Of a stretch of DNA of 64,000 bases, positions 28,844 to 38,568 are shown one piece after another. Source of the stretch: Ideonella paludis (GTDB taxonomy: Bacteria > Pseudomonadota > Gammaproteobacteria > Burkholderiales > Burkholderiaceae_C); assembly GCF_018069865.1 (NCBI RefSeq), contig NZ_JAGQDG010000004.1, forward strand, positions 540,631 through 604,630, written 5' to 3'. The notes under the pieces are model-generated. The model was not told the DNA's origin, made no database searches, and saw only the letters and a list, made by a program, of their open reading frames with translations. Each line of letters starts with the position of its first letter. Positions within the stretch are counted from its first letter, which is position 1. Both the position numbers and the translations under genes were made by a program.

Positions 28844-29143
28844 GATGAGAGTTCTCCTGTGCGTTGGCTTTGTGGTTGACAGATGACACCTGCATATGTG
28901 CTGGCAGGCCCCCTCATTGAACCGTTAAGGCTCTGCGTCAGCCATCCCCTCTGCCACCTCCGTTGGGGGGATGAAGGGGGCGAGGTAGAAACCCTGAGCG
29001 CAGGGTAGGCAGGAAGGTCGTCAGTGCCAGGCTCCATGCGCATTGATACACAGCATCGTCAGGAGCTAGACTGTCCCCGTTTTTCGAAAGCAGCGCGCCC
29101 GCATTTTTCGCTATGCGGATCACACACTTAGGGAGGTAGCCAG
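28844..29143. other. Intergenic region between GG peptide and lipoprotein
   Basis: 300 bases that should contain the promoters of the minus-strand peptide gene and the plus-strand lipoprotein gene. I see no strong consensus promoter and no RNA gene. A minus-strand 67-codon ORF ends on the peptide's start codon, but lacks a ribosome site and looks non-coding. Confidence 0.5.
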
Positions 29144-29905
29144 ATGAATGATTTTCCTTCGTCCCCCAATATGACCCTCAAGGTCCTATCTGCACTCATG
29201 ATTTGTGCAGGCGTCGCGGGGTGCGCATCAGTACCACGCAGCGGGGATGAGGCATCTTTGCGCACTTTGAAAAAGCTGGCAGTTGTTTCGGTGCTGGGGC
29301 AAAAAGTGGAGCGCACCTATATTGGTTTCACGGTGTTCAACAACGCTTACAGCACAGAAGACTTCACTCCCTTGAAGCTCGATGAGTATTTTGAAGGTTT
29401 GATGGCAGGTGCCGTTAGCAGCACCGGCAGAACTGTTCAATCTACTACATGGGATAGGGCCAGCCTCGCGAAGGCTAATGAAGACATGAGGGAGGTGGAT
29501 GTCAGCAAGATATCTGACGGTATCGCGCTGGTCTGTCGAAACGCTGGTGCAGATGCGGTATTGCTATTGTCTGCATCAACTTCCAGTTACGGGAGCTCCT
29601 CAATCCGCTTTACTGGCCTTAGTGTCTGGGCGGGGATCAATCGTCCTGCGTTACTTGACACGCACGGAAGGCTGTCTCTTATTTCTTGCTCCGGTCAGCA
29701 GTTGTTGGCAAATCGGATTCTTGGAGAAGGTCAAGGCTCAGATGGAAAGCTGTTTCAAACCTCAGTCCCCTCGCCCGCTAGAGCTCAACTGCAGAAAGGC
29801 GATAGCTGGACTTCAGAAGAGAAAGCTCGCATCGCAGCTTCTGTGAAAGAAACAAACACCAAGATATTGCCGGGCTCAACGTTAAAGCTCTTAGGTGAGA
29901 AATGA
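29144..29905 (+). CDS. Hypothetical lipoprotein
   Basis: A 253-residue protein with a lipoprotein signal: hydrophobic helix then VAGC at residues 24-27 (Cys27 lipidated). GGGAGG lies seven bases before the ATG. The mature part is mixed alpha/beta with ALVCRNAGADAVLLLSAS and ends in KILPGSTLKLLGEK; I do not recognise the family. GC is near 50 percent, lower than neighbours, which suggests recent acquisition. It closes the accessory island before the GNAT gene, with which it is convergent. Confidence 0.75.
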   Translation: MNDFPSSPNMTLKVLSALMICAGVAGCASVPRSGDEASLRTLKKLAVVSVLGQKVERTYIGFTVFNNAYSTEDFTPLKLDEYFEGLMAGAVSSTGRTVQSTTWDRASLAKANEDMREVDVSKISDGIALVCRNAGADAVLLLSASTSSYGSSSIRFTGLSVWAGINRPALLDTHGRLSLISCSGQQLLANRILGEGQGSDGKLFQTSVPSPARAQLQKGDSWTSEEKARIAASVKETNTKILPGSTLKLLGEK

Positions 29906-29927
29906 TGCTTATTCAAGCACCTTAGCG

Positions 29928-30527
29928 TCATGAATTGCCTGCGAGCTTCGGCCACGCCGCAAACAAAGCCTGGTCCACCAGTTCGCCATGCACCCCGCGC
30001 TCGCGATGGTGCAGCGTGCCCTCGCGCACCATGCCTAAGCTCTGGGCAAAGCGCAGGGCGCGGTGGTTGCTGAGCTCGGAGATGGCCTCCACACGGGCAA
30101 AGCCCAGCTCAAAGGCAAAGTCGAGCACGGACAGCACGGCTTCGCGCATCAGGCCTTGGCCTTGCACGGTGGCGTCGCCGACGTAGCCGATTTCGGCGCG
30201 GGGGACTTCAAGGTCAAAGCTGTGCAGATCAATCCGGCCGATCAGCGGCGCGTCAGGCGCGTGGCCGGCAAAGACGTGGAAGACGATGTCTTCGCCTGCG
30301 TCCACAAAGCCTAAGGCCCGGGCGCAAAAGCGCTGGGCGCGCGCCAGAGTCCAGGGTTGTTGGGCCCAGGCGATATAGCCCAGGGTGGGCAGGTTGCGGT
30401 TGACCAGGTCCATCAGGGCCTGGGCGTGCGCTGCGGCTGGGGTGGCCAGACGCAGGCGGGGGGTGAGCAGCTCACGCCGGGCGGCGATGAGCCGGGCGGG
30501 CGTGAGTGGATGGTGGGCTGTCGCCAA
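29928..30527 (-). CDS. GNAT family N-acetyltransferase (RimJ/RimL type)
   Basis: A 199-residue acetyltransferase. The pattern LLTPRLRLATPAAA, then AEIGYVGDATVQGQGLMREAVLSVLDFAFELG (acetyl-CoA binding) and RVEAISELSNHRALRFAQSLGMVREGTL, is typical of RimJ/RimL-like enzymes that acetylate protein N-termini or small molecules. The substrate is unknown. It follows secA on the same strand with a 23-base gap and may be co-transcribed. Confidence 0.88.
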   Translation of the reverse strand: MATAHHPLTPARLIAARRELLTPRLRLATPAAAHAQALMDLVNRNLPTLGYIAWAQQPWTLARAQRFCARALGFVDAGEDIVFHVFAGHAPDAPLIGRIDLHSFDLEVPRAEIGYVGDATVQGQGLMREAVLSVLDFAFELGFARVEAISELSNHRALRFAQSLGMVREGTLHHRERGVHGELVDQALFAAWPKLAGNS

Positions 30528-30550
30528 TGGCTATGCCCTGAGCGCCATGT

Positions 30551-33295
30551 TCAGGCCAAGCGGCCGTGGCACTGCTTGTACTTTTTGCCGCTACCGCAGG
30601 GGCAAGGGTCGTTGCGACCCACGCGGGGCACTTCGTCGGCCAAAGTCGCTGGGTCCACCTCTTGGCTGACGCTGCCGTCTTCGTTGGGGTGGGTGTAGGT
30701 GACGTTTTGGATGGACTCGGCGCGCTGCTCCAGGTCTTGGGCGGCTTGCTCGACTTGCTCTTGGGACTGGATGCGCACCGTCATGAGGATGCGGGTGACT
30801 TCCATCTTCACCACGTCCAGCAGTTGCGAGAAGAGGTCGAAAGCTTCGCGCTTGTACTCTTGCTTGGGGTTCTTCTGCGCATAGCCGCGCAGGTGGATGC
30901 CCTGGCGCAGGTAGTCCAGCGCGGCCAGGTGCTCGCGCCAATGGCTGTCAATGCTCTGCAGCAGCACCATGCGCATGAAGGGGGTGAACTGTTCCAGGCC
31001 CACGATGTCCAGCTTTTGCTGGAAGGCGGCGTCGGCCGCAGCCACGACCTTTTCGAGGATGTCGTCGTCGGTGATGGAGTCGCTGGCTTGCACCAGCTTT
31101 TGCAGCTCCATCTCCAGCGTCCACTCTTCGCGCAGCACTTTCTCGAGGGCAGGCAGGTCCCACTGCTCTTCCAGGCTTTCGGCGGGCACGTAGGTGCGCA
31201 CCACGTCGGTCATGGTGGCACGGCGCAGGTTGGTGATCTGGTCGTTGAGCGACTCCGCGTCGAGGATCTCGTTGCGCTGTTGGTAGATGACCTTGCGCTG
31301 GTCGTTACTGACGTCGTCGTATTCCAGCAGTTGCTTGCGCACGTCGAAGTTGCGGGCCTCGACCTTGCGCTGGGCGCTCTCGATGCTGCGGCTGACGATG
31401 CCGGCTTCGATGGCTTCGCCCTCGGGCATCTTGAGGCGGTCCATGATGGCGCGCACGCGGTCCCCGGCGAAGATGCGCATCAGCGGGTCTTCCAGGCTCA
31501 GGTAGAAGCGGCTTTGGCCGGGGTCGCCCTGGCGGCCGGCACGGCCACGGAGCTGGTTGTCGATACGGCGGCTTTCATGGCGCTCGGTGGCGATGATGCG
31601 CAGGCCACCAGCAGCCTTGACCTGCTCGTGCAGGCCTTGCCATTCGCTCTTGAGCTGCTCGATCTTCTGAGCCTTGGTGGCATCGTCCAGGGCTTCATCG
31701 GCCAGGATGAATTGTTCCTGTTTTTCAACGTTACCGCCCAGCACGATGTCGGTGCCGCGGCCCGCCATATTGGTGGCGATGGTGATGACACCGGGGCGGC
31801 CAGCCTGGGCGATGATCTCGGCTTCCTTGGCGTGCTGCTTGGCGTTGAGCACGTTGTGCGGCAGCTTGGCGTCTGTCAGCAGACGCGAGACGAGCTCGGA
31901 GTTCTCAATGCTGGTGGTGCCCACCAGCACGGGCTGGCCGCGCTCGTGCGAGGCGCGGATGTCGTCCACCACGGCGTTGTACTTTTCGCGGGTGGTTTTG
32001 TAGACGAGGTCGAGTTCGTCCTTGCGCACCGTGGGCCGGTTGGGCGGGATCACCACGGTTTCCAGGCCATAGATTTCTTGGAACTCATAGGCCTCGGTGT
32101 CGGCCGTGCCCGTCATGCCGCCGAGCTTGCCGTAGAGGCGGAAGTAGTTCTGGAAGGTGATGGAGGCGAGGGTCTGGTTCTCGCTTTGGATCTGCACGCC
32201 TTCTTTGGCCTCGACGGCCTGGTGCAGGCCATCGGACCAGCGGCGGCCCGTCATCAGGCGGCCGGTGAACTCGTCGACGATGACGACCTCACCTTGTTGC
32301 ACCACATAGTGCTGGTCGCGGTGGTAGAGGTGGTTGGCCCGCAGCGCGGCATACACATGGTGCATGAGGCTGATGTTGGCCGGGTCGTAGAGGCTGGCGC
32401 CTTCGGCCAACAGGCCGGCATCGGAGAGCAGTTGCTCAGCGTGCTCATGGCCGTCTTCGGTGAGGAAGACCTGATGGGTCTTTTCATCCACCGTGAAGTC
32501 GCCGGGCTCGATCACGCCCTCACCCGTGCGCGGGTCGGCCTCACCAATCTGCTTCTTGAGCTTGGGCACCACGGCGTTGATGCGCACATAGAGCTCGGTG
32601 TGGTCTTCGGCTTGGCCGGAGATGATGAGGGGCGTGCGGGCTTCGTCGATGAGGATGGAGTCCACCTCGTCCACGATGGCATAGGCTTGGCTGCGCTGCA
32701 CGCGATCAGCCGGCTCCATGACCATGTTGTCGCGCAGATAGTCGAAGCCGAATTCGTTGTTGGTGCCGTAGGTGATGTCGGCCGCATAGGCGGCTTGCTT
32801 TTCTTCACGGCTCAGGCCGGGCACGTTGACGCCCACGGTCAGGCCCATGAAGTTGTAGAGGCGGGCCATCCACTCGGCGTCGCGACGCGCCAAGTAATCA
32901 TTGACCGTCACCACATGCACGCCTTTGCCGGTCAAGGCATTCAGGTAGACGGGCAAAGTGGCCATCAAGGTCTTGCCTTCGCCGGTGCGCATCTCTGCGA
33001 TCTTGCCGTTATGCAGGGTCATGCCGCCCAGCATCTGCACGTCAAAGTGGCGCATCTTCAAGGTGCGCTTGCCAGCCTCACGCACGGCGGCAAAGGCCTC
33101 GGGCAGCAGGGCGTCCAAGGTCTCACCCTTGGCAAACCGGGCTTTGAACTCCTCGGTCTTGCCTTGCAGCGCGGCGTCATCCAAGGCAGAGAACGTGGAC
33201 TCCAGGCTGTTGATCTTCTCGACCACGCGGCGGTATTGCTTGAGCAGGCGGTCATTGCGACTGCCGAAAATCTGAGTGAGAAGCTTGGGCAACAT
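30551..33295 (-). CDS. secA: Preprotein translocase ATPase SecA
   Basis: A 914-residue motor of the Sec pathway that drives unfolded proteins through SecYEG. It has Walker [10 protein letters not shown], the DEAD-like [20 protein letters not shown], the second helicase domain with [14 protein letters not shown], and [28 protein letters not shown]. The C-terminal zinc-binding motif is [13 protein letters not shown]. Full length and intact. The M23 peptidase gene lies upstream and GNAT downstream on the same strand. Confidence 0.98.
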   Translation of the reverse strand: MLPKLLTQIFGSRNDRLLKQYRRVVEKINSLESTFSALDDAALQGKTEEFKARFAKGETLDALLPEAFAAVREAGKRTLKMRHFDVQMLGGMTLHNGKIAEMRTGEGKTLMATLPVYLNALTGKGVHVVTVNDYLARRDAEWMARLYNFMGLTVGVNVPGLSREEKQAAYAADITYGTNNEFGFDYLRDNMVMEPADRVQRSQAYAIVDEVDSILIDEARTPLIISGQAEDHTELYVRINAVVPKLKKQIGEADPRTGEGVIEPGDFTVDEKTHQVFLTEDGHEHAEQLLSDAGLLAEGASLYDPANISLMHHVYAALRANHLYHRDQHYVVQQGEVVIVDEFTGRLMTGRRWSDGLHQAVEAKEGVQIQSENQTLASITFQNYFRLYGKLGGMTGTADTEAYEFQEIYGLETVVIPPNRPTVRKDELDLVYKTTREKYNAVVDDIRASHERGQPVLVGTTSIENSELVSRLLTDAKLPHNVLNAKQHAKEAEIIAQAGRPGVITIATNMAGRGTDIVLGGNVEKQEQFILADEALDDATKAQKIEQLKSEWQGLHEQVKAAGGLRIIATERHESRRIDNQLRGRAGRQGDPGQSRFYLSLEDPLMRIFAGDRVRAIMDRLKMPEGEAIEAGIVSRSIESAQRKVEARNFDVRKQLLEYDDVSNDQRKVIYQQRNEILDAESLNDQITNLRRATMTDVVRTYVPAESLEEQWDLPALEKVLREEWTLEMELQKLVQASDSITDDDILEKVVAAADAAFQQKLDIVGLEQFTPFMRMVLLQSIDSHWREHLAALDYLRQGIHLRGYAQKNPKQEYKREAFDLFSQLLDVVKMEVTRILMTVRIQSQEQVEQAAQDLEQRAESIQNVTYTHPNEDGSVSQEVDPATLADEVPRVGRNDPCPCGSGKKYKQCHGRLA

Positions 33296-33454
33296 GCTGC
33301 GATGGATGTGTAGTGAGTAGGGCGCCGCCGGGATTCACCCGCCAAGGGTGGACCGCCAACAGATGGGGGCGCCGGGGCGCAACGCAAGGCGCGCGAAACC
33401 GCAAATTTTAGCACCCAGGGGGTGGAGCGCCCCGGGCTTGCAGGCTGCAAGCAG

Positions 33455-33470
33455 GGGGGCCGAGGCCCCC
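33455..33470. repeat. GC-rich hairpin between M23 gene and secA
   Basis: GGGGGC (33455-33460), loop CGAG, GCCCCC (33465-33470). It lies 44 bases past the M23 stop. There is no U-run on the minus strand, so the role as terminator or RNA stabiliser is open. Confidence 0.4.
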
Positions 33471-33513
33471 TTCAGCACAGAGAGCCAAGCGGGTGTGGCG
33501 TTTGGCGCAGATC

Positions 33514-34464
33514 TCAGCGCTTGGTGGCGTTGGCCATCGCGGGCGGCGGGCCGCCTGCCAGGAAGCGTGCCGGGTCTTGCGGCACGCCATCAACCAGCAC
33601 CTCAAAGTGCAGGTGTGGGCCTGTAGAGCGGCCGGTGCTGCCCACCTGGGCCACGGGCTGGCCGCGCTTGATCAGATCACCCGTTTTGACCAAGATGCGA
33701 GAGTTGTGGGCGTAGCGCGTGACCAAGCCATTGCCGTGGTCCAGCTCCAGCAAGTTGCCGTACTGCGGGTGATAGTCGGTGGAGAGAACCACGCCACCGG
33801 CAGCCGCCAAGATCGGAGTGCCTGGCGGCGCGGCAAAGTCGATGCCCGTGTGCAAGGCCGCGCGGCCCGTGAAGGGGTCACTGCGAAAGCCAAACCCAGA
33901 GCCCACGGGCATGTCGATGGGCTTGCTGTTGGGCACCATCAGGGTGCTGAGGCGCTTCTCGAAGAGTCGCGACTCGGCCAAGGTGAACAGGTCGCCCTGC
34001 TGGTCTAGCGAGTGCTCCATCTGCGTGATGGTGTCGTTGAGCTGTTCCAGCGTGGGGTGATCCAAGGGCACATAGGGCCCGCCCGAGCCGCCGGGCTTGG
34101 CGTCGCGCTGCAAGGCTTTGAGGTCGTCCACCTTGACGCCCGCCAAGCCAGTGACGCGCTCGCCCATGGCTTCGAGCTTGACCATGCGGCCTTGCAAGTC
34201 CCCCACGCGGCTGGCCATGGCATCCAGGTTTTCACGCATGAAGCGGTCGCGCTGGGCGAACTCATCCCGCACCACCAGCTTCACCAACTGGCTCACCACC
34301 GGCCAGCCTTCGCGGGCGGCGGTGAGGAAGACAAAGTGATAGACCAGACCGGACACCAGCATCAGGCCCACCAGCAAGGCCGTGCAAGCCAGGGCGAGCT
34401 GGGCATGGTTGAAATTCAGGACCCGCGTTCGCGCGGTGCTGCCTGAGGTAATGAGAATTTGCAT
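33514..34464 (-). CDS. M23 family metallopeptidase (LytM domain)
   Basis: A 316-residue envelope peptidase. After the start MQILITSGSTARTRVLNFNH there is one membrane helix (about 26-50), a coiled-coil-like region with a possible LytM adaptor, then a LytM domain with HTGIDFAAPPGTPI and GPHLHFEV, the zinc-binding His residues. It probably cleaves peptidoglycan cross-links or activates amidases. The start at 34464 has GGAG about seven bases upstream. It is divergent from the DUF721 gene with 16 bases between starts. Confidence 0.88.
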   Translation of the reverse strand: MQILITSGSTARTRVLNFNHAQLALACTALLVGLMLVSGLVYHFVFLTAAREGWPVVSQLVKLVVRDEFAQRDRFMRENLDAMASRVGDLQGRMVKLEAMGERVTGLAGVKVDDLKALQRDAKPGGSGGPYVPLDHPTLEQLNDTITQMEHSLDQQGDLFTLAESRLFEKRLSTLMVPNSKPIDMPVGSGFGFRSDPFTGRAALHTGIDFAAPPGTPILAAAGGVVLSTDYHPQYGNLLELDHGNGLVTRYAHNSRILVKTGDLIKRGQPVAQVGSTGRSTGPHLHFEVLVDGVPQDPARFLAGGPPPAMANATKR

Positions 34465-34480
34465 CGTTACACTCCTGCGC

Positions 34481-34798
34481 ATGAACCCCAGCCGCCAAGA
34501 ACCCAAGACGCGCCCGATCAGTGAGGCCCTCGGGGCCAATGCCACATTGGGCTCGCTGCTGGCGCGGCTGAAAGAGTCTGAAGCGCGACTGACGACGGTG
34601 AGGTCCGTGCTGCCAGCGGCACTGCGGCCTCATGTTCGCGCTGGTGTATTGGACGACACCGGCTGGAACTTGCTGGCCCCCAATGGGGCGGTGGCCGCGA
34701 AACTCCGCCAATTACTGCCCATGATTGAGCAGGTCTTGTTGGATCAAGGCTGGCAGCCTACTGCAATACGGGTCAAGGTTCAAGCGCACAGGCCCTGA
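34481..34798 (+). CDS. DUF721 (DciA-like) protein
   Basis: A 105-residue protein of the DUF721 family. It begins MNPSRQEPKTRPISEALGANATLGSLLARLKESEARL and contains VRSVLPAALRPHVRAGVLDDTGWNLLAPNGAVAAKLRQLLP, matching the family core. DciA proteins load the DnaB replicative helicase in many bacteria; that role is inferred here. Divergent from the M23 gene, with tRNA-Thr just downstream on the other strand. Confidence 0.8.
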   Translation: MNPSRQEPKTRPISEALGANATLGSLLARLKESEARLTTVRSVLPAALRPHVRAGVLDDTGWNLLAPNGAVAAKLRQLLPMIEQVLLDQGWQPTAIRVKVQAHRP

Positions 34799-34819
34799 GG
34801 GGCTGAGGCTTGAGGGAGA

Positions 34820-34895
34820 TGGTGCCGGCTATCGGATTCGAACTGATGACCTACCGCTTACAAGGCGGTTGCTCTACCAACTGAGCTAAGCCGGC
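34820..34895 (-). tRNA. tRNA-Thr (anticodon TGT)
   Basis: A complete 76-base cloverleaf on the minus strand. The acceptor stem is GCCGGCT (from 34895) pairing with AGCCGGC, followed by A and an encoded CCA (34820-34822). The T-arm has a TTCGAAT loop and the anticodon loop is TTGTAAG with TGT at 34860-34862. Confidence 0.96.
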
Positions 34896-34995
34896 GTTTC
34901 TGGGCCCAAGATAGCGTGCGCTGCGGGGCTCAAGAGGGCTGCATTCTAAGCGGGTTTTCAGCGCAACCCGGCGCAGCAGTGTGAAAGAGTTGGGA

Positions 34996-35505
34996 CTACT
35001 TGACGCGCTTAAGCGAAGGGCGCCCTGCCGGCGGCGACGGTGGCGCGGGAGGGGTTGGCTCGTCGTCAGCGTCGCTGGCCGTTGGCGCGGCTTCTGCGGG
35101 CGGCTCTGTGCCCGCCAAACGCAGGCCAGGCTTTGGTGCCTCTTCTGTGAGCGCAGCCTCTGCGGCTTCGACCGGCATGGGAAAGGCCATCCCTTGCCCG
35201 TTCTCACGGGCATAGATGGCCACCACATGGTCGACGGGCACGACGATCTCCCGGGCCACACCCCCAAAGCGCGCTTTGAACTCGATGAACTCATTGCCCA
35301 GCTTCATGCCGCTGGTGGCTTCGAAGCCGGCGTTGAGCACGATCTCGTTGTTCTTCACGTACTCCATCGGCACTTGCACACCCGGGCCGACATGCACGGC
35401 CAAGTAGGGCGTGAAGCCGTTGTCCGTGCACCAATCATGGAGAGCACGGATGAGGTAAGGCCGGGTGGAGGTGCCCTGGCTGTCGCTGGCGTTGGGAGGT
35501 GTCAT
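34996..35505 (-). CDS. sspB: ClpXP protease specificity-enhancing factor SspB
   Basis: A 169-residue adaptor that carries ssrA-tagged proteins to ClpXP. The core is STRPYLIRALHDWCTDNGFTPYLAV with ALNAGFEA-like VLNAGFEATSGM and FKARFGGVAREIVVPVDHVVAIYARENGQGMAFP. The C-terminal Pro/Glu-rich tail ends GRPSLKRVK, the ClpX-binding XB motif type (LKRVK). It follows sspA by 18 bases on the same strand, the usual sspAB order. Confidence 0.95.
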   Translation of the reverse strand: MTPPNASDSQGTSTRPYLIRALHDWCTDNGFTPYLAVHVGPGVQVPMEYVKNNEIVLNAGFEATSGMKLGNEFIEFKARFGGVAREIVVPVDHVVAIYARENGQGMAFPMPVEAAEAALTEEAPKPGLRLAGTEPPAEAAPTASDADDEPTPPAPPSPPAGRPSLKRVK

Positions 35506-35523
35506 GGTGCCCGCGTGAACTGC

Positions 35524-36138
35524 TTACTTGCGCATGACCTTTTCGGACGGGGTCAACGCTTCAATGTAGGCCGGGCGCGAGAAGATGCGCTCCGCGTACT
35601 TGAGCAGCGGTGCCGCGTTCTTGGAGAGGTCGATGCCGTAGTAATCCAGGCGCCACAGCAGCGGGGCGATCGCCACGTCGAGCATGGAGAAGTCATCGCC
35701 CAGCATGTACTTGTTCTTCAAGAAGATCGGGGCCAGCTGGGTCAGGCGGTCGCGGATCTGTGCGCGGGCCTTTTCAGCTTGCTTGTCGGTGGCTTTGACG
35801 CCGCCGCGGCCTTCCAAGATGTTGACGTTGGCGAACAGTTCCTTCTCGAAGTTGAGCAAGAACAGGCGCACGCGCGCACGAGCCACCGGGTCCCCGGGCA
35901 TGAGCTGCGGGTGCGGGAAGCGCTCGTCGATGTACTCGTTGATGATGTGCGACTCATACAGGATGAGGTCGCGCTCGACGAGGATGGGCACCTCGTTGTA
36001 CGGGTTCATCAACGCGATGTCTTCAGGCTTCGCGTAGATATCCACGTCGCGGATTTCGAAATCCATGCCCTTTTCGAACAGCACGAAGCGGCAACGGTGC
36101 GAGTAAGGGCACGTGGTACCGGAGTAAAGCACCATCAT
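35524..36138 (-). CDS. sspA: Stringent starvation protein A (GST-fold) SspA
   Basis: A 204-residue glutathione-S-transferase-fold protein associated with RNA polymerase during starvation. The thioredoxin-like N-terminus is VLYSGTTCPYSHRCRFVLFEKGMDFEI, followed by EVPILVERDLILYESHIINEYIDERFPHPQLMP and a helical C-terminal domain. Two adjacent ATGs occur at the start (36138 and 36135). It lies downstream of petABC on the same strand and upstream of sspB, a standard arrangement. Confidence 0.94.
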   Translation of the reverse strand: MMVLYSGTTCPYSHRCRFVLFEKGMDFEIRDVDIYAKPEDIALMNPYNEVPILVERDLILYESHIINEYIDERFPHPQLMPGDPVARARVRLFLLNFEKELFANVNILEGRGGVKATDKQAEKARAQIRDRLTQLAPIFLKNKYMLGDDFSMLDVAIAPLLWRLDYYGIDLSKNAAPLLKYAERIFSRPAYIEALTPSEKVMRK

Positions 36139-36260
36139 GGTGGTGGGCTCCTAGAGTGAAAGCGAACAGGGTGGACGCCAAAAACACAAAAGCAGTGGGC
36201 ACCGTAGCACTCACTGCGCGAGCTTTCGGCCGGGCCCTTGTGGGGCCCTGGCCGGTGAGC

Positions 36261-37034
36261 TTATTTCACGTCTTTCCAGAAGGCAGCATTCAAGCGCCAA
36301 GCCAGAACCGTCATCAAGCCCAGGAAGAACAGCACATACACGCCCAGGCGGAAGCGCTGGTTTTGTGCGGGCTCGCCCATCCATTGCAGGAAGGCGACCA
36401 AGTCAGCCATGGCGGAGTCGTACTCGGCCGGGGTCATCTGACCCTTGGTTTCGAGTTGGAAGCCCTTGAAGTGATGCACCGTCTTGGTCGCATCGTGCGG
36501 GTCCTTGGCGTCTTCATAGACCGCGCGCTGGGTGCCTTGCAGCTCCCACAGCACGTGCGGCATGGCAACGCTCGGGAATGCCGTGTTGTTCCAGCCGGTG
36601 GCCTTGGTCTCGTCGCGATAGAACGAGCGCATGTAGGTGTAGAGGTAGTCTGCACCCGTGCCCTGAGCACCCGCGCGTGAACGTGCGATGACGGTCAAGT
36701 CCGGCGGCGCAGCACCAAACCACTCCTTGGCTTCGCGGTTGTTCATGGCCACGGTCATGGTCTCACCGACCTTGTCGGCCGCGAACATCAAGTTGCCCTT
36801 GATCTGCTCGTCAGTCAGACCCAACTCCTTCATGCGGTTGTAGCGCATGAAGGAGGCCGAGTGGCAATTCAGACAGTAGTTGACGAACAGCTTGGCACCG
36901 TTTTGCAGGGCAGCTTGGTCCGTGACACGGTCCTTGGGGAACTTGTCCCAAGGTGCGCCGCCACCTGCAGCCAGCACGGGGCCAGCCGCCAGGGTCAGCG
37001 CAGCCAGGCATCCCGCAATGAATTTCTTGATCAT
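36261..37034 (-). CDS. petC: Cytochrome c1 of the bc1 complex
   Basis: A 257-residue heme protein of ubiquinol:cytochrome c reductase. The signal peptide is MIKKFIAGCLAALTLAAGPVLA; the heme-binding CLNCH lies in FVNYCLNCHSASFMRYNRM and an axial Met region lies later. A C-terminal helix (FRLGVYVLFFLGLMTVLAWRL) anchors it in the membrane. It follows petB with a 23-base gap. The correct start is the ATG at 37034. Confidence 0.96.
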   Translation of the reverse strand: MIKKFIAGCLAALTLAAGPVLAAGGGAPWDKFPKDRVTDQAALQNGAKLFVNYCLNCHSASFMRYNRMKELGLTDEQIKGNLMFAADKVGETMTVAMNNREAKEWFGAAPPDLTVIARSRAGAQGTGADYLYTYMRSFYRDETKATGWNNTAFPSVAMPHVLWELQGTQRAVYEDAKDPHDATKTVHHFKGFQLETKGQMTPAEYDSAMADLVAFLQWMGEPAQNQRFRLGVYVLFFLGLMTVLAWRLNAAFWKDVK

Positions 37035-37057
37035 GTTGAGGCTCTCCTGAGGCTGGA

Positions 37058-38536
37058 TCAGTGCGGGTGGAAGGTCACACGGTCTGGCACGGGCTTGAAT
37101 TGGCCCATCTTGCTCCACCACGGCATCAGCAAGAAGAAACCGATGTAGAACAGGGTGCCGATCTGAGAGATCAAGGTGCCCATGAAGGAAGGCGGCTGAA
37201 TGCCCAGGTAACCCAGGATCAAGAAGAAGGCCACGAACACGCCGTACACGTACTTGTGCTCCGTCGGGCGGTAGCGGATCGACTTGACCGGGCTGTGGTC
37301 CAGCCACGGCAAGAAGAACAGGATCACGACCGTGCCGCCCATCACGACCACGCCCCAGAACTTGGCGTCAAAACCTGCCAACACGGGGTTAGAAACGCTC
37401 ATGCCCATCCAGCCAGCCACCACTGCAGGCACGCCGAACAGGAAAAACAGCAGGCCCATCAGCCCCCAGTAAGCGGTCTTCACCACGGCAGGCAGCCGCG
37501 ACGGCCGCACCACGATGAAGCCCACCACCACGAAGAACAGCCAGAAGACCGGCATGAAGGCCGAGGTTGTGGCACGCAGCATGGAGTAGAACGGGGTGAA
37601 GTACCAGACCGGCGCAATGTGCGCTGGCGTCTTCAGGGGGTCAGCCGGGATGAAGTTGTTGTACTCGAGGAAGTAACCGCCCAGCTCCGGCGCGAAGAAG
37701 ATCACCGCGCAGAACGCCATCAGGAAGCCACTGACACCCAGGATGTCGTGAACGGTGTAGTAGGGATGGAAGGGAATGCCATCCAGGGGGCGACCTTGGG
37801 CATCCTTCTTGGCCTTGATTTCCACACCGTCAGGGTTGTTGGAACCCACTTCGTGCAAGGCGATGATGTGCGCCACCACCAGCCCCAAGAGGATCAGGGG
37901 CACGGCAATCACGTGGAAGCTGAAGAAGCGGTTCAGGGTGGCGTCACCGACCACGAAGTCGCCACGGATCAGCAGAGCCAATTCCTCGCCCACAAAGGGC
38001 ACGGCCGCGAACAGGTTCACGATCACCTGTGCACCCCAGTAGGACATCTGACCCCAAGGCAGCAGATAGCCCATGAAGGCTTCAGCCATCAGGCAAAGGA
38101 AGATAGCGCAGCCGAAGATCCAGACCAGTTCACGCGGCTTGCGGTACGAACCGTACAGCAGACCCCGGAACATGTGCAGATACACCACCACAAAGAAGGC
38201 GGAGGCGCCCGTGGAGTGCATGTAGCGGATCAACCAACCCCAGGGCACATCGCGCATGATGTACTCGACCGAGGCGAAGGCCACGGGCACGCCCGAGGCG
38301 TTCAGCGACGCATCGGGTTTGTAGTGCATGACCAAGAAGATGCCGGTGACGATTTGGATCACCAGCACCAACAGGGCCAGCGAGCCAAAGAAGTACCAGA
38401 AGTTGAAGTTCTTGGGCGCGTAGTACTCGGAGAGATGCTCCTTGTACATCTTGGACGCTGGGAAGCGGTTATCCACCCAGGTCAAGAGCTTTTCACCTAC
38501 CGAGGCGTCGGCGGGCGCAACTTTGAATTCAGCCAT
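37058..38536 (-). CDS. petB: Cytochrome b of the bc1 complex
   Basis: A 492-residue polytopic subunit carrying two b hemes and both quinone sites. Conserved segments include YFGSLALLVLVIQIVTGIFLVMHYKPD, GWLIRYMHSTGASAFF (heme His), MGYLLPWGQMSYWGA, and the PEW-loop equivalent PVWYFTPFYSMLRA. The C-terminal part has extra helices as in other proteobacteria. It lies between petA and petC. Confidence 0.97.
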   Translation of the reverse strand: MAEFKVAPADASVGEKLLTWVDNRFPASKMYKEHLSEYYAPKNFNFWYFFGSLALLVLVIQIVTGIFLVMHYKPDASLNASGVPVAFASVEYIMRDVPWGWLIRYMHSTGASAFFVVVYLHMFRGLLYGSYRKPRELVWIFGCAIFLCLMAEAFMGYLLPWGQMSYWGAQVIVNLFAAVPFVGEELALLIRGDFVVGDATLNRFFSFHVIAVPLILLGLVVAHIIALHEVGSNNPDGVEIKAKKDAQGRPLDGIPFHPYYTVHDILGVSGFLMAFCAVIFFAPELGGYFLEYNNFIPADPLKTPAHIAPVWYFTPFYSMLRATTSAFMPVFWLFFVVVGFIVVRPSRLPAVVKTAYWGLMGLLFFLFGVPAVVAGWMGMSVSNPVLAGFDAKFWGVVVMGGTVVILFFLPWLDHSPVKSIRYRPTEHKYVYGVFVAFFLILGYLGIQPPSFMGTLISQIGTLFYIGFFLLMPWWSKMGQFKPVPDRVTFHPH

Positions 38537-38568
38537 TGAATTGCCTTTCGTGTGTCCGTGACGCCGCT

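Noticed and set aside
28840..29043. Minus-strand 67-codon ORF ending ATGA on the GG peptide start
   Set aside because: The overlap looks like coupling, but there is no ribosome site and the translation is low-complexity and Pro/Arg-rich. The GG peptide has its own good ribosome site.
30566..33313. A 915-codon plus-strand open frame opposite secA
   Set aside because: It mirrors secA almost end to end. secA is complete with all motifs, and the antisense translation has no recognisable family.
37061..38539. A 492-codon plus-strand frame opposite petB
   Set aside because: It has the same span as cytochrome b on the other strand and low-complexity His/Gln-rich translation, so it is a shadow.
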